From: Thermus thermamylovorans
GTDB lineage: Bacteria > Deinococcota > Deinococci > Deinococcales > Thermaceae
DNA: 61,449 nt
Direction: 5' to 3'
NCBI RefSeq assembly: GCF_004307015.1
Contig: NZ_SIJL01000007.1
Location: forward strand, 1 to 61,449
In this document: positions 11,689 through 21,000 of the stretch, one piece after another
Numbering within the stretch: position 1 is the first letter of the stretch
How the letters are laid out: every line of letters begins with the position of its first letter
Notes under the pieces: generated by a model
Told to the model about the DNA's origin: nothing
What the model saw: the letters and a program-made list of their open reading frames with translations, nothing else
Database searches by the model: none
Made by a program: the position numbers and the translations under genes

Positions 11689-13278
11689 CTATGCCCCTTT
11701 GGGCCCCGCCTGCCGGATGGCCTCCGTCACCCCATCGGCATATTTTTGGAAGTTATCTTGAAAGAGCGCGGCTAGCTTCTGGGCCTGGCGATCGTAGGCC
11801 TCCGGGTCGGCCCAGGTCTCCCGGGGGTTCAGAAGCTCTTGGGGGACACCCGGCACCTCTAGGGGCACCTCAAAGCCGAAGACGGGGTCCTGGCGGTAGG
11901 GAACCCCCTCGAGGGCCCCGCTCAGGGCTGCTCCCAGGAGGGCCCGGGTGAGGGGCAGGGGGAAGCGCCGGCCCACCCCGTAGGGCCCCCCGGTCCAGCC
12001 GGTGTTCACCAGGTAGACCCGGGGGGCGTGCCTTTGGATCTTCTCCCCCAGCATCCGGGCGTAGACCCCAGGGTGCATGGGCAGGAAGGGGGCCCCGAAG
12101 CAGGCGGAAAAGGTGGCCTTGGGCTCGGTGACCCCCCGCTCCGTTCCCGCCACCCGGGCGGTGTAGCCGGAGAGGAAGTAGTACATGGCCTGCTCCGGGC
12201 TGAGGCGGGCGATGGGGGGCAGGACCCCGTAGGCGTCGGCGGAGAGGAAGAAGATGGCCCTGGGGTGGCCGGCCATCCCCGAGTCCACCACGTTCTCCAG
12301 GTGGGCGATGGGGTAGGAGGCCCGGGTGTTTTCCGTCTTGGTGTCGTCGTCCCATTCCACCCGGCGGCTTTCCGGATTCACCACCACGTTCTCCAGAATG
12401 GACTCAAACTGGTTGGAGGCCCGGAAGATGAGGGGCTCGTGTTCCTCCGAGAGGCGGATGACCTTGGCGTAACACCCCCCCTCGAAGTTGAAAACCCCCT
12501 CCTCGCTCCAGCCGTGCTCGTCGTCGCCGATCAGGGGGCGCTGAGGGTCGGTGGAAAGGGTGGTCTTGCCCGTGCCCGAGAGGCCGAAGAAGAGGGCCAC
12601 GTCCCCCTCCTGGCCCACGTTGGCCGAGGCGTGCATGGGGAAGACCCCCCTTTTGGGCATGAGGTAGTTCATCACCGTGAAGATGCTCTTCTTGATCTCC
12701 CCGGCGTACTTGGTGCCCACGATGAGCACCAGCCTCCGGGCAAAGCTGATGCCCACGAAGACCTCGCTTTTGGTGCCGTCCCGCTCGGGGTCCGCCAGGA
12801 AGTGGGGAGCGTGGACCACGGTGAAGCCAGGGACGAAGCGCTCCACCTCGTCGTCCAGGGGGAAGCGGCGGGGCAGGAGGAACATGTTGCGGGCGAACAG
12901 GGCGTGCCAAGGGCTTTCCGTCACCACCCGCACCGCCAGGCGGTGCCGCCGGTCCGCCCCGGCGTAGAGGTCCTGCACGTAGAGGTCCCGCTCGGAGAGG
13001 TGCTGGGCCACCCGGGCGAGGAGGGCCTGGAAGGCCTCAGGGGCGAAGGGTTGGTTCACCTCCCCCCACCAGATCTCCTCCTCCACCTCGGGCTCCCGCA
13101 CCACGAACTTATCCCGGGGGCTTCTTCCGGTGTAGGGGGTGGTGTCCACCACCAGGGGCCCCTTGTGAGCCAGGAAGCCCTCCCCCCGGCTCAAGGTGTG
13201 CTCCACCAAGACGGGGGATGCCGCGTCCCAGAACACCCTCTTTTTTGGCTCTATACCTATGTAACTCAGGCGGTCCAT
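11689..13278 (-). CDS. pckA: Phosphoenolpyruvate carboxykinase (ATP)
   Basis: This 529-aa enzyme converts oxaloacetate and ATP to PEP and CO2, the first committed step of gluconeogenesis. Visible signatures are [11 protein letters not shown] near residue 52, the kinase-1a P-loop [11 protein letters not shown] around residue 233 and the metal-binding GDDEHGW after it, as in the ATP-dependent family. The length is as expected. Together with aceA and pgi in this window it supports growth on acetate or amino acids. A hairpin follows its stop. Confidence 0.95.
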   Translation of the reverse strand: MDRLSYIGIEPKKRVFWDAASPVLVEHTLSRGEGFLAHKGPLVVDTTPYTGRSPRDKFVVREPEVEEEIWWGEVNQPFAPEAFQALLARVAQHLSERDLYVQDLYAGADRRHRLAVRVVTESPWHALFARNMFLLPRRFPLDDEVERFVPGFTVVHAPHFLADPERDGTKSEVFVGISFARRLVLIVGTKYAGEIKKSIFTVMNYLMPKRGVFPMHASANVGQEGDVALFFGLSGTGKTTLSTDPQRPLIGDDEHGWSEEGVFNFEGGCYAKVIRLSEEHEPLIFRASNQFESILENVVVNPESRRVEWDDDTKTENTRASYPIAHLENVVDSGMAGHPRAIFFLSADAYGVLPPIARLSPEQAMYYFLSGYTARVAGTERGVTEPKATFSACFGAPFLPMHPGVYARMLGEKIQRHAPRVYLVNTGWTGGPYGVGRRFPLPLTRALLGAALSGALEGVPYRQDPVFGFEVPLEVPGVPQELLNPRETWADPEAYDRQAQKLAALFQDNFQKYADGVTEAIRQAGPKGA

Positions 13279-13329
13279 CCGGGCCTCCTCGTGTCCAGGG
13301 TATCACGGGCAGGATTTCCCAGCTTCCAA

Positions 13330-14601
13330 CTACCCCTCCTCCCCGTACCCCGGCCGTCCCAGGAGGGCGAAGGTGAGGCGTTTGCCCAGCTCCACCCCGG
13401 GCTGGTCGAAGGCGTTCACCCCCCAAAGCTCCCCCAGGAAGGCGGTCTGCCACATGAGGTGCTGCAACAGCCAGCCCACCGCGTAGGGGGAAACCTCCGA
13501 AAGGTAAAGGGTATAGACCCGCTGCCCGGCCTCGGCCAGGGCCCGGTAGGTGGCCTCGGCCTCGGCCTTGAGGAGCGCGAAGAGGCCCTTGCCGAAGAGG
13601 TAGCCCGCCTCCGCCTCCAACCCCGCCACCTCCGGCAAGGGTAGGTCCTCCGCGGCCCTTTCCGGCACCACCAGAACGATGAGCTTGTCCAGGGGGCCTT
13701 CCCGGAAGAGCTGCACCTGGGCGTGCTGGTCGGCGGGGCCCAGGGCGGGGACGGCGGTGGTGCCCACGCGGTTGCCCTCCCGGTCCTGCTTCCCCAAGGA
13801 CTCGTCGTGGAGCTGGACGAACCAGGAGGGGAGGTGTTTGAGCCGTTCCGAGTAGACCATGAAGACGGTCACGGGCAGGTGGCGGTGGAGGTGCTGGAGG
13901 AGGGCCGTTTGTAGGGGAAGGCTTTGCTCTAAGGGAGCCAGGGCCAGCTCGTTGGCCTTCCTCGCCCCCATGAGGAGGGCTTCCAGGTCCGCCCCGGCGA
14001 AGGCCAGGGGCAGGAGCCCCACGGGGGAGAGCACCGAGTAGCGCCCCCCCACGTTCTCGGGGATGGCGAAGGTCCTGAGCCCCTCCCGCTCCGCCAGGGC
14101 CCGGAGGGCTCCCCGCTGGGGGTCGGTGGTGAGGACCAGGTGCCGCCGCCACCCCTCCCCCAGGCTCTTCTGAAGCCAGTTGAGAAAGATCAGGAGGGCG
14201 GCCAGGGTCTCCGCGGTGGCCCCGGACTTGGAGATGGCGTTCACCAGGGTCTTCCGGGGGTCCAGGGTGCGGAGGAGCTTCCGGACGGGTTCGGGCTCCA
14301 CGTGGTCCACATAGTGGAAGCGCACGCCGCTTTCGTTGAAGGCGGCCTCCAGGGCCTTGGGGCCTAAGGCGCTTCCCCCGATCCCCAGGAGGACATAGTC
14401 CTCCACCCAAGGGTGGGCCTCGCGGTAGCGGCGGATCTCCCGGAGGGTCTCCGTGTCCTCGGGGAGGCCCATCCAGCCCAGCATGGCCCCCGGGGCTTTG
14501 TTCTTGGCCAAGAGGCGCTCCCGGGCTTCCAGAAGGTCTTTTTCGTAGACCTTCAGGGCCTTGGGGAAGCCTTTGAGGAAGCGGGTGTCCAGGCGGAGCA
14601 T
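13330..14601 (-). CDS. pgi: Glucose-6-phosphate isomerase
   Basis: This 423-aa enzyme interconverts glucose 6-phosphate and fructose 6-phosphate. The SIS-fold signatures are visible: LLGIGGSALGPKAL (about residues 71-84), AISKSGATAET (about 127-137) and the C-terminal GVNAFDQPGVELGK. It is shorter than the roughly 550-aa enterobacterial type and matches the compact form of Bacillus and Thermus. It is divergent from the GNAT fusion gene, with only 47 bp between the start codons. Confidence 0.93.
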   Translation of the reverse strand: MLRLDTRFLKGFPKALKVYEKDLLEARERLLAKNKAPGAMLGWMGLPEDTETLREIRRYREAHPWVEDYVLLGIGGSALGPKALEAAFNESGVRFHYVDHVEPEPVRKLLRTLDPRKTLVNAISKSGATAETLAALLIFLNWLQKSLGEGWRRHLVLTTDPQRGALRALAEREGLRTFAIPENVGGRYSVLSPVGLLPLAFAGADLEALLMGARKANELALAPLEQSLPLQTALLQHLHRHLPVTVFMVYSERLKHLPSWFVQLHDESLGKQDREGNRVGTTAVPALGPADQHAQVQLFREGPLDKLIVLVVPERAAEDLPLPEVAGLEAEAGYLFGKGLFALLKAEAEATYRALAEAGQRVYTLYLSEVSPYAVGWLLQHLMWQTAFLGELWGVNAFDQPGVELGKRLTFALLGRPGYGEEG

Positions 14602-14636
14602 GGATCTATGCTACCCAAGAAGGGGAGGCCTGGGGG

Positions 14637-14648
14637 TAGGCTAAGGGC
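14637..14648 (+). promoter_or_regulatory. -10 element for a leaderless transcript
   Basis: TAGGCT (14637-14642) lies 6 nt before the ATG at 14649, so transcription would start at or next to the start codon. No ribosome-binding site is seen. A -35 element is not obvious. Confidence 0.4.
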
Positions 14649-16895
14649 ATGGGCTATGTGCCCCCGCCCACCCCCCAGTACGGCCTGGAGGAGGGCCCCG
14701 TCCTCCTCAAGGACGGGCGCACCGCCCTCCTGCGCCGGGCCACCCCCAAGGACCTCCCCCTCTTCGTGGAGTTCCTGGGGAGGCTTTCCCCCGCCTCCTT
14801 GCGCATGCGCTTCTTCTCCCCCATCTCCCCGGAGAAGGCGGCGGAGCTCCTCCTCTCCGCCAAACCCGAGGAGGAGAAGGTCACCCTCATCGTCCTCGCC
14901 GGGGAGCCCCAGAGGATCGTGGCCACGGGGGAGTACGTGCGGGCCAAGGGGGAGGAGGCCGCCGAGGTGGCCTTCCTGGTGGAGGACGCCTTCCAGGGCA
15001 AGGGCCTGGGGACCCTCCTTCTGGAAAGGCTGGCCCTCATCGCCGCCAAGCGGGGGGTGCGCCGCTTCCAGGCCTTCGTTTTGGCGGAAAACCGCCAGAT
15101 GCTCAACGTCTTCACGGAAAGCGGCTTCCAGGTGAAGGCCCACCGGGACGGGGGGGAGGTGGAGGTGGAGTTCGAGATCCTCCTGGAGGAGAGGGCAGCG
15201 GAGCGCTTCGAGTGGCGGGAGAAGGTCTCCACCCTGGCCAGCCTGCACCCCTTCTTCTTCCCCCGGGGGGTGGCGGTGGTGGGGGCGAGCCGCGACCCGG
15301 AGAGCATCGGCTACCGGGTGCTGGAAAACCTCATCTTCGGCCGCTTCCAGGGACCCGTCTACCCGGTGAACGAGGCCATCGGCAAGGAAGGGGGGACGGT
15401 GGGCCCCCTCCTGGCCTACCCCAACGTGGAGAGCATCCCCGGCCCCGTGGACCTGGCGGTGATCGCCGTGCCCAAGGAGCGGGTGCTGGACGCTTTGGAG
15501 GCCTGCGGGAGGCGGGGGCTAAGGGGAGCCATCCTGCTCACCACGGGCTTCACGGAAAGGGAGGCCCGGGAGCTCGCCGACAAGGCCCGGCGCCTGGGCA
15601 TGCGCCTTCTGGGCCCGGGCTCCCTGGGCCTCTTCCACACCCACCCCGAGGCCCGCCTGGCCGCGGGCCTGGCCCCCCTGCCCAGGCCCGGTCCCCTGGC
15701 CCTCTCCAGCCAGTCGGGTACCCTGGGGCGGGCGGTGATGGCCTACGCCGAGGGCATGGGCCTGGGGGTTTCCGCCTTCGTCTCCCTGGGGGCTAAGACG
15801 GACATATCTTCCAACGACCTCCTGCAGTTCTGGGAGGAGGACGAGCGCACGAGGGTGATCCTCCTCTACCTGGAGGGGTTCGGCAACCCCCGGCGCTTCT
15901 CCCGCCTGGCCCGCCGCATCGGCAAGAAGAAGCCCATCCTGGCGGTGCACCCCTCCCGCGACCCCCTGGTGCGGGCCCTCTTCGCCCAGGCCGGGGTGGT
16001 GCGGGCCAACAGCCTGGAGGAGGCCTTCGACGCCGCCGCCCTCCTCGCCCTGGGCCGCCTGCCCGGGAACAACCGGGTGTGCCTCATCTCCAACGCCTCC
16101 GGGCCTTCCAACCTGGCCCTGGAGGTCCTCAAGGAGGGGGGCCTGGAGGTGGAGCACGTGGACCTGGGTTCCACGGCCAGGGCGGAGGACTTCGCCCGTG
16201 CCCTGGAGGAAGCCCGGAGGAGCGAGGCGGGAAGCCTCTTCCTCCTCTTTGTCCCCATGGGCTTCATGAGCGAGGAGGAGTTCTTGGCCCTGGTGGAGAG
16301 GGCGGAAGGGGACAAGCTCTTCCTGGCCTGCTCCATGGGGGCCACAGGCCCCCGAGCCCGCCTCCTGGGCCAGGCGGCCCTCTTCCGCTTCCCCGAGTCC
16401 GCGGCCATCGCCCTGGCCCGGGCCTGGGCCTACCGGGCCTGGAGGGAGGAACCCCTCCACTTCCCCGACTTTCAGGACCTGCGCCTGGAGCAGGCCAGGC
16501 GGCTTGTGGAGGGAAAGAAGGCCCTCACGGAGGAGGAAGCCCGTTCCCTCCTCCAGGCCTTCGGCCTCCCCCTCGGGGACGGGGAGGGGCTCGCCCTCCG
16601 GCTCAGCGCCGAGCCCCACCCCCTCTTCGGCCCCGTCCTCACCCTCCTCCTTCCCACCCCCTTGGGGAACCAAGTCCTCGGGAAGAGGCTTTCCCCCCTC
16701 ACGGAGGGGGATGCCCGGGAGCTCTTCCGCCCCCTGGAGGGAAAGGCGGACCCCGCCCCCTACCGGGAGATCGCCCTGCGGCTTTCCCGCCTTCTGGAGG
16801 AGCTCCCCCAGGTGGAGGGCGTCTCCTTGGACCTCGCAGGCCCCCGCGTCGCCCGCTTCGCCCTGCGCCTCCATGCGGATCCAAAGCCCCGCTAA
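14649..16895 (+). CDS. GNAT acetyltransferase fused to an NDP-forming acyl-CoA ligase-like region
   Basis: This 748-aa protein has an N-terminal GNAT domain (about residues 12-175, acetyl-CoA loop QGKGLGTLLLERL). A CoA-binding Rossmann domain follows (about 195-320, GASRDPESIGYRVLENL), then a succinyl-CoA-ligase-like region (about 330-590, SQSGTLG). A shortened ATP-grasp-like tail completes it. The layout resembles the Pat/PatZ protein lysine acetyltransferases that modify acyl-CoA synthetases. In the tail, motifs jump from EEARSLLQAFGLP directly to HPLFGPVL and SPLTEGDA, so the nucleotide-binding half of ATP-grasp looks deleted. Ligase activity is therefore doubtful, and a CoA-sensing acetyltransferase is my inference. 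Confidence 0.8.
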   Translation: MGYVPPPTPQYGLEEGPVLLKDGRTALLRRATPKDLPLFVEFLGRLSPASLRMRFFSPISPEKAAELLLSAKPEEEKVTLIVLAGEPQRIVATGEYVRAKGEEAAEVAFLVEDAFQGKGLGTLLLERLALIAAKRGVRRFQAFVLAENRQMLNVFTESGFQVKAHRDGGEVEVEFEILLEERAAERFEWREKVSTLASLHPFFFPRGVAVVGASRDPESIGYRVLENLIFGRFQGPVYPVNEAIGKEGGTVGPLLAYPNVESIPGPVDLAVIAVPKERVLDALEACGRRGLRGAILLTTGFTEREARELADKARRLGMRLLGPGSLGLFHTHPEARLAAGLAPLPRPGPLALSSQSGTLGRAVMAYAEGMGLGVSAFVSLGAKTDISSNDLLQFWEEDERTRVILLYLEGFGNPRRFSRLARRIGKKKPILAVHPSRDPLVRALFAQAGVVRANSLEEAFDAAALLALGRLPGNNRVCLISNASGPSNLALEVLKEGGLEVEHVDLGSTARAEDFARALEEARRSEAGSLFLLFVPMGFMSEEEFLALVERAEGDKLFLACSMGATGPRARLLGQAALFRFPESAAIALARAWAYRAWREEPLHFPDFQDLRLEQARRLVEGKKALTEEEARSLLQAFGLPLGDGEGLALRLSAEPHPLFGPVLTLLLPTPLGNQVLGKRLSPLTEGDARELFRPLEGKADPAPYREIALRLSRLLEELPQVEGVSLDLAGPRVARFALRLHADPKPR

Positions 16896-17643
16896 CCCCA
16901 AGGTGAAGGCCCTGGCCGCCCTCAAGGAGCGGCGGGAGCGGGAGAGGACCGGGCTCTTCCTGGTGGAGGGAAGGCGGGAGGTGGCGCGGGCCCTGGGGGC
17001 GGGCCTCCACCTGGAAGCCCTCCTCCTGGGGCCCAGGGCCACCCCGGAGGACCGCCTGCTGGCGGGGGAGGCCCCCCTCCTGGAGCTCTCCCAGGAGGCC
17101 ATGGAACGGGTTTCCGTGCGCGAGAACCCGCCCCCCGTCATGGGGGTTTTCCGCATCCCGCAAAGGCGCCTGGCCGAGGTGCGCCTCCCCCAGGCCCCCT
17201 TGGTCCTGGTCCTGCTGGGCCTGGAGAAGCCCGGCAACCTGGGGGCCATCCTGCGCGCTGCGGACGGGGCGGGGGCCGACCTGGTCCTGGTGGCGGAAGG
17301 GGTGGACCTCTACAGCCCCCAGGCGGTCCGCAACTCCACGGGGGCGGCCTTCGCCCTGCCCGTCTACCCCGTTCCCGAGGGGGAGGCGGCCCGCTTCCTG
17401 GAGGGGGCGGGCCTCCCCCTGGTGGCCGCCACCCCCAGGGGGGAGAGGCTCTACTGGGAGGGGGACTACCGAGGGGGGGTGGCCTTCCTCCTGGGGGCCG
17501 AGGACCAGGGCCTTCCCGAGGCCTGGCTCGGGCGGGCCCAGGCCCGGGTGCGCATCCCCATGCGGGGGGTGGCGGACAGCCTGAACGTGGCGGTGAGCGC
17601 CGCCCTCCTCCTCTACGAGGCCCGGCGCCAGCGGGGAGGGTGA
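16873..17643 (+). CDS. TrmH/SpoU family RNA 2'-O-methyltransferase
   Basis: This 256-aa enzyme would transfer a methyl group from SAM to a ribose in rRNA or tRNA. The N-terminal substrate-binding domain (NPKVKALAALKERRER, LFLVEGRREV) is of the 23S rRNA-methyltransferase subtype. The C-terminal SPOUT knot motifs are GLEKPGNLGAILRAADGAGAD, LGAEDQGLP and IPMRGVADSLNVAVSAAL. The ATG at 16873 overlaps the previous gene by 23 nt. The target nucleotide is unknown. Confidence 0.87.
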   Translation: MRIQSPANPKVKALAALKERRERERTGLFLVEGRREVARALGAGLHLEALLLGPRATPEDRLLAGEAPLLELSQEAMERVSVRENPPPVMGVFRIPQRRLAEVRLPQAPLVLVLLGLEKPGNLGAILRAADGAGADLVLVAEGVDLYSPQAVRNSTGAAFALPVYPVPEGEAARFLEGAGLPLVAATPRGERLYWEGDYRGGVAFLLGAEDQGLPEAWLGRAQARVRIPMRGVADSLNVAVSAALLLYEARRQRGG

Positions 17644-17644
17644 G

Positions 17645-18943
17645 GTGGCCCCCCTCCTGGCCCTGGTCCTCCTCCTTCTGGCCTTCCCCCAGGGCTGGCC
17701 TCCCCTGGCCCTGGGCGGGGGGCTCCTCCTCCTGGGCGGGCGCCTCTACCCTGGGGGCTTCCTCTGGCTGGCCTTCCTGCCGGGGCTCCTCCACGCCGGG
17801 GAAGCCCCCTTTCCCCTGTGGCTTCCGGAGTGGGCCCTCACCTCGGGGCTCCTCCTCCTCTTGGGCCTCTTCCTGGCCCTGCGGGAGAGGCCCCTGGCGA
17901 GCCTCTTCCTCCTCCCCCCGGCCCTCCTCCTCGGCCCCCCGGGGCTTTTCCTTCTCGGCCTCCTCCACGGGGCGAACCTCCTGGAGGGGGCCCTGGGGCG
18001 GGCCCGGGCGCGGGGGGAGGCTTTCCGGCTTGGCCTGCCCGGCCTGCTCGTCCCCTTTTTCTCCGCCCTTGCCCTGTTCCTTCTCGCCCCCTATCCCCTC
18101 CCCTGGCCCTCCGTTCCCCCGGGGCCGGGGGAAGGGATTCCGGCCCCTCTCCCCGGATCCCCCTCCGGGGCCCCGGGTGGAGGGGGTCCTGCCCCCCACG
18201 CGGGGGGTGGGGGGGGCCTGGCCCCCTGGGCCCTCTGGCTCCTGTGGGCCCTGGAGGGGGCCCTGCCCCTGGCCCTCCTCCTCCTGCTCCTGGCCCTCCT
18301 GCCCCTCCTCGGCCGGGGGAGGGCCCTCCCCTTCCGGGGCTTCCACCTCCTCCCCGTCCTCCTGGCCCTCCTGGCCGCCTCCCTCCTCCTCCTCTACCTG
18401 GGCACCCTGGGGGGTGGGGGGGCCGGGGGGGCGGGGGTCCCTCACCCCGCCGTCCCTGGGCCGGAGGCCCTGGGGGAAGGGAACCGGACGGTCCCGGAGC
18501 CCCGGGCCCGGGGAGAGGTGGGGGTGGCCCTGGCGGGCTTTGGCGCCCTCCTCACCCTGGCCCTCCTTCTGGCCCTGGCCCTTTTCCTCTGGCGGCAACC
18601 CCGGGGGGACGGGGAGGAGGCCAGGGGGGGCCGGGGGGGCGGGCGGGGCAGGTCCCGGCGGGAGGCCCTCCCCGAGGACCGGGTGCGCCGGGCCTACCTG
18701 CGGGCCCTCCTGGCCCTGAGGGCCTGGGGGCTTCCCCGGCGGGCTTGGGAGGGGCCTCTGGCCTACCAGGCCCGGGTGGCCGCCCGCTTCCCCGAGGTGG
18801 AGGGGGCCCTTTCCAGCCTCACCCGGCTCTACCTGCCCGTGCGCTACGGGGGGAGGGCGGGGGAGGAGGCGGCGGAGGAGGCGGAAACTTTTTTGGAGGC
18901 TATCCTTAGGTTATGCTCTACGAACGCGTCCGCAAGGCCCTAG
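17645..18943 (+). CDS. DUF4129-containing membrane protein
   Basis: This 432-aa protein has many hydrophobic segments, a Gly/Pro-rich low-complexity loop around residues 155-195, and a C-terminal cytosolic part (about 335-432). That part includes DRVRRAYLRALLALRAWGLPRRA and LTRLYLPVRYGG, resembling DUF4129. Such proteins often accompany MoxR AAA ATPases and DUF58 proteins, both encoded directly downstream. The GTG start is 1 nt after the previous stop, and the end overlaps moxR by 31 nt. The molecular function is not established. Confidence 0.65.
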   Translation: MAPLLALVLLLLAFPQGWPPLALGGGLLLLGGRLYPGGFLWLAFLPGLLHAGEAPFPLWLPEWALTSGLLLLLGLFLALRERPLASLFLLPPALLLGPPGLFLLGLLHGANLLEGALGRARARGEAFRLGLPGLLVPFFSALALFLLAPYPLPWPSVPPGPGEGIPAPLPGSPSGAPGGGGPAPHAGGGGGLAPWALWLLWALEGALPLALLLLLLALLPLLGRGRALPFRGFHLLPVLLALLAASLLLLYLGTLGGGGAGGAGVPHPAVPGPEALGEGNRTVPEPRARGEVGVALAGFGALLTLALLLALALFLWRQPRGDGEEARGGRGGGRGRSRREALPEDRVRRAYLRALLALRAWGLPRRAWEGPLAYQARVAARFPEVEGALSSLTRLYLPVRYGGRAGEEAAEEAETFLEAILRLCSTNASARP

Positions 18944-19827
18944 AGGGGTGGGTCCTCCTGCGGGAGGAGACCTTGAGGCTTGCCCTGGCCACCCTGCTCT
19001 CCGGGGGCCACCTCCTCCTGGAGGACGTGCCCGGCACGGGCAAGACCACCTTCGCCAAGGCCCTGGCCCGGGTCCTGGGCCTCTCCTTCCGCCGCATCCA
19101 GATGACCCCCGACCTCCTGCCCCAGGACCTCACCGGGGTCTACCTCTACCGGGAGGGGAGCCTGGTGTGGCAGAAGGGCCCCCTCTTCGCCCAGGTCCTG
19201 CTGGTGGACGAGCTGAACCGGGCCACCCCCAGGACCCAGTCCGCCCTCCTCGAGGCCATGGGGGAGGGGCAGGTGACCCTGGAGGGGAGGAGCCACCCCC
19301 TGCCCGAGCCCTTCTTCGTCCTGGCCACCCAGAACCCGGTGGAGGAGGAGGGCACCTACCCCCTCCCCGTGGCCCAAAAGGACCGCTTCGCCGCCCGGCT
19401 CGCCCTGGGCTACCCCGACGAGAAGGCCCTTCTCCAGGCCCTGAGGGAGCGGGACCCCCTTTTGGGCCTGGAGGCGGTCACCGGGCCGGAGGAGGTTTTG
19501 GCCCTGCGGGGGGAGGTGCGGCGGGTTCGGGTCGCCGAGGAGCTTCTGGACTACCTCCTCGCCCTCTCCGCCTGGCTCCGGGGCCGGGAGGAGGTGCGGC
19601 TTGGCCCCTCCCCCAGGGCCCTTTTGCAGGTGGAGCGCCTGGCCCAGGCCCTGGCCTTTCTGGAGGGCCGCCCCTTCGCCGTCCCCGAGGATCTCCAGCG
19701 GGCTTTCCGGGCGGCCATCCCCCACCGCCTCCTCCTCCGCCTGGAGGCGGAGCTTTCCGGGGCGAGCCCGCAAGGGCTCTTGGCGCAGGCCCTCCAGGCG
19801 GTCCCCGCCCCGGTGGAGTGGGCCTAA
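18913..19827 (+). CDS. MoxR family AAA+ ATPase
   Basis: This 304-aa ATPase has Walker A in EDVPGTGKTTFAKAL (about residues 36-50) and Walker B in VLLVDELNRATPRTQSALLEAM (about 96-117). Sensor 1 is in LATQNPVEEEGTYPLP and a lid domain follows. MoxR proteins act as chaperones in assembly of partner complexes, frequently with DUF58 and von Willebrand-type proteins. The stop overlaps the next start (TAATG). It is the middle gene of the DUF4129-MoxR-DUF58 set. Confidence 0.9.
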   Translation: MLYERVRKALEGWVLLREETLRLALATLLSGGHLLLEDVPGTGKTTFAKALARVLGLSFRRIQMTPDLLPQDLTGVYLYREGSLVWQKGPLFAQVLLVDELNRATPRTQSALLEAMGEGQVTLEGRSHPLPEPFFVLATQNPVEEEGTYPLPVAQKDRFAARLALGYPDEKALLQALRERDPLLGLEAVTGPEEVLALRGEVRRVRVAEELLDYLLALSAWLRGREEVRLGPSPRALLQVERLAQALAFLEGRPFAVPEDLQRAFRAAIPHRLLLRLEAELSGASPQGLLAQALQAVPAPVEWA

Positions 19828-20924
19828 TGGGAAGCCTCCTGGCCCTCCTGGGGCTTGCCCTCCTCCTGGCCCTGTACCGGGCCCCCTGGCTGGCCCGGGC
19901 CCGGGCGGAGCTGCGGGGGCTTCCCCCGGGCTTCCCCGGCCAGGGGGGCGAGGGGGGGGCGGAGGTGGAGCTCGTTTGCCCCTTGCCCGTCCTCTTCCGG
20001 CTGGAAAGCCTGCCCTCGGCCCCCCTGGGCCTCGAGCCCCGGAGCGTTTCCGGGGTGGCCTGGGGGAGGACCCGGCTTCGCCTCCCCCTGCCCTGCCGCT
20101 ACCGCAGGCGGGGGGAGCACCCGGTGCGCCTGGGCCTCCGCCTCCAGGGCCCCTTGGGCCTAGGGGAGAGGCGGCTCCTCCTGGAGCCGGGGCGGGTCCT
20201 GGTCTACCCCGCCCTCAGGGCCCTGCCCCCCTTCCACCCCGCCCCCAGCTTCTTCCTGGAGGGCAGGCCCACCCCCTTCGGCCTCCCGGACCCCCTCGAG
20301 GCCAAAGGCCTCCGCCCCTACCGGCCCGGGGACTCCCTGCGCCTCCTGGCCAGGAAGGCCAGCCTCCGCCGGGGCCAGCCCCTGGTGCGGGAGGTGGAGA
20401 AAAGCTTGCTGGGGAGCCTTTTCCTCCACCTGGACACCCAGGCCCTCCACCCCAGCTACCCCGACCACGCGGCGAGCCTGGCCGCCTGGCTTCTCCTGCA
20501 GGCGGAAAGGCGGGGGGAGCGCTACGGCCTCTCCGCGGGGGAGGTCCTCCCCCTGGGCCGGGGCAGGGCCCACCTGGAGCGGGCCCTGGTCCTCCTGGCC
20601 CGCCTAAAGGCCACCCCCGCGCCCGCCCTCCCGCCCCCGGCCCCCCCGGGAAGCACCTACCTCCTGGTGAGCCAGGGGGCGGAGGCGGCCTTCCTCCAGG
20701 CGGCCCTCCGGGGGGCGGCCCGGGCCCGGCGGGGGGTTTTGCTCCTCCTGCCCGAGGGCTACTTCCTCTACCCCGGGGAGAGGGGCCGCAGGGCCTTCGG
20801 CAAGACCCCGGGGCTGGAGCGGGCCCTGGCCCTGCGGGGCCTCCTCCTGGCCCACGGCCTGGAGCTTCGGGTGGTGCGGGGGCACGAGCCCCTCGCCCTA
20901 CAATCCTCCCCTCAACCCCCTTGA
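19827..20924 (+). CDS. DUF58 domain-containing protein
   Basis: This 365-aa protein has two N-terminal hydrophobic stretches and a DUF58 core. The signature lies around residues 150-190 as GLPDPLEAKGLRPYRPGDSL, then LARKASLRRGQPLVREVEKS, matching the family pattern D..R.Y..GD..R....A....L.VRE.E. It probably works with the adjacent MoxR ATPase at the membrane or periplasm. Its TGA stop lies inside the -35 element of the groES promoter. Confidence 0.8.
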   Translation: MGSLLALLGLALLLALYRAPWLARARAELRGLPPGFPGQGGEGGAEVELVCPLPVLFRLESLPSAPLGLEPRSVSGVAWGRTRLRLPLPCRYRRRGEHPVRLGLRLQGPLGLGERRLLLEPGRVLVYPALRALPPFHPAPSFFLEGRPTPFGLPDPLEAKGLRPYRPGDSLRLLARKASLRRGQPLVREVEKSLLGSLFLHLDTQALHPSYPDHAASLAAWLLLQAERRGERYGLSAGEVLPLGRGRAHLERALVLLARLKATPAPALPPPAPPGSTYLLVSQGAEAAFLQAALRGAARARRGVLLLLPEGYFLYPGERGRRAFGKTPGLERALALRGLLLAHGLELRVVRGHEPLALQSSPQPP

Positions 20925-20949
20925 CAGGAAGGGCGGAGGAGGGAATAAT
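20921..20949 (+). promoter_or_regulatory. Promoter of groES-groEL
   Basis: TTGACA (20921-20926) and AATAAT (20944-20949) are separated by exactly 17 nt, an excellent housekeeping-sigma promoter. The start of transcription would be near 20956, directly before the CIRCE-like repeat. Confidence 0.75.
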
Positions 20950-20958
20950 AACCCTCGG

Positions 20959-20987
20959 TTTGACACTCTTACCCTTTGAGCGTCAAA
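20959..20987 (+). promoter_or_regulatory. CIRCE-like HrcA operator
   Basis: TTTGACACTC (20959-20968) and GAGCGTCAAA (20978-20987) form an inverted repeat around a 9-nt spacer with one mismatch. The arm TTGACACTC differs at two positions from the consensus CIRCE arm TTAGCACTC and keeps the N9 spacing. Its position just after the promoter suggests heat-shock repression by HrcA; hrcA itself is not in the window. Confidence 0.7.
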
Positions 20988-21000
20988 GGAGGGAGTGGCT

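Noticed and set aside
12028-13644. Plus-strand frame of 538 codons
   Set aside because: It is antisense to pckA and pgi, with no start signal and no motif.
13109-14410. Minus-strand frame overlapping pgi
   Set aside because: Its Gly/Pro/Arg-rich translation is a shifted reading of pgi, which has full catalytic motifs.
17138-18598. Minus-strand frame opposite the DUF4129 gene
   Set aside because: Its Glu/Gly/Pro repeats are a by-product of the Leu-rich membrane coding strand.
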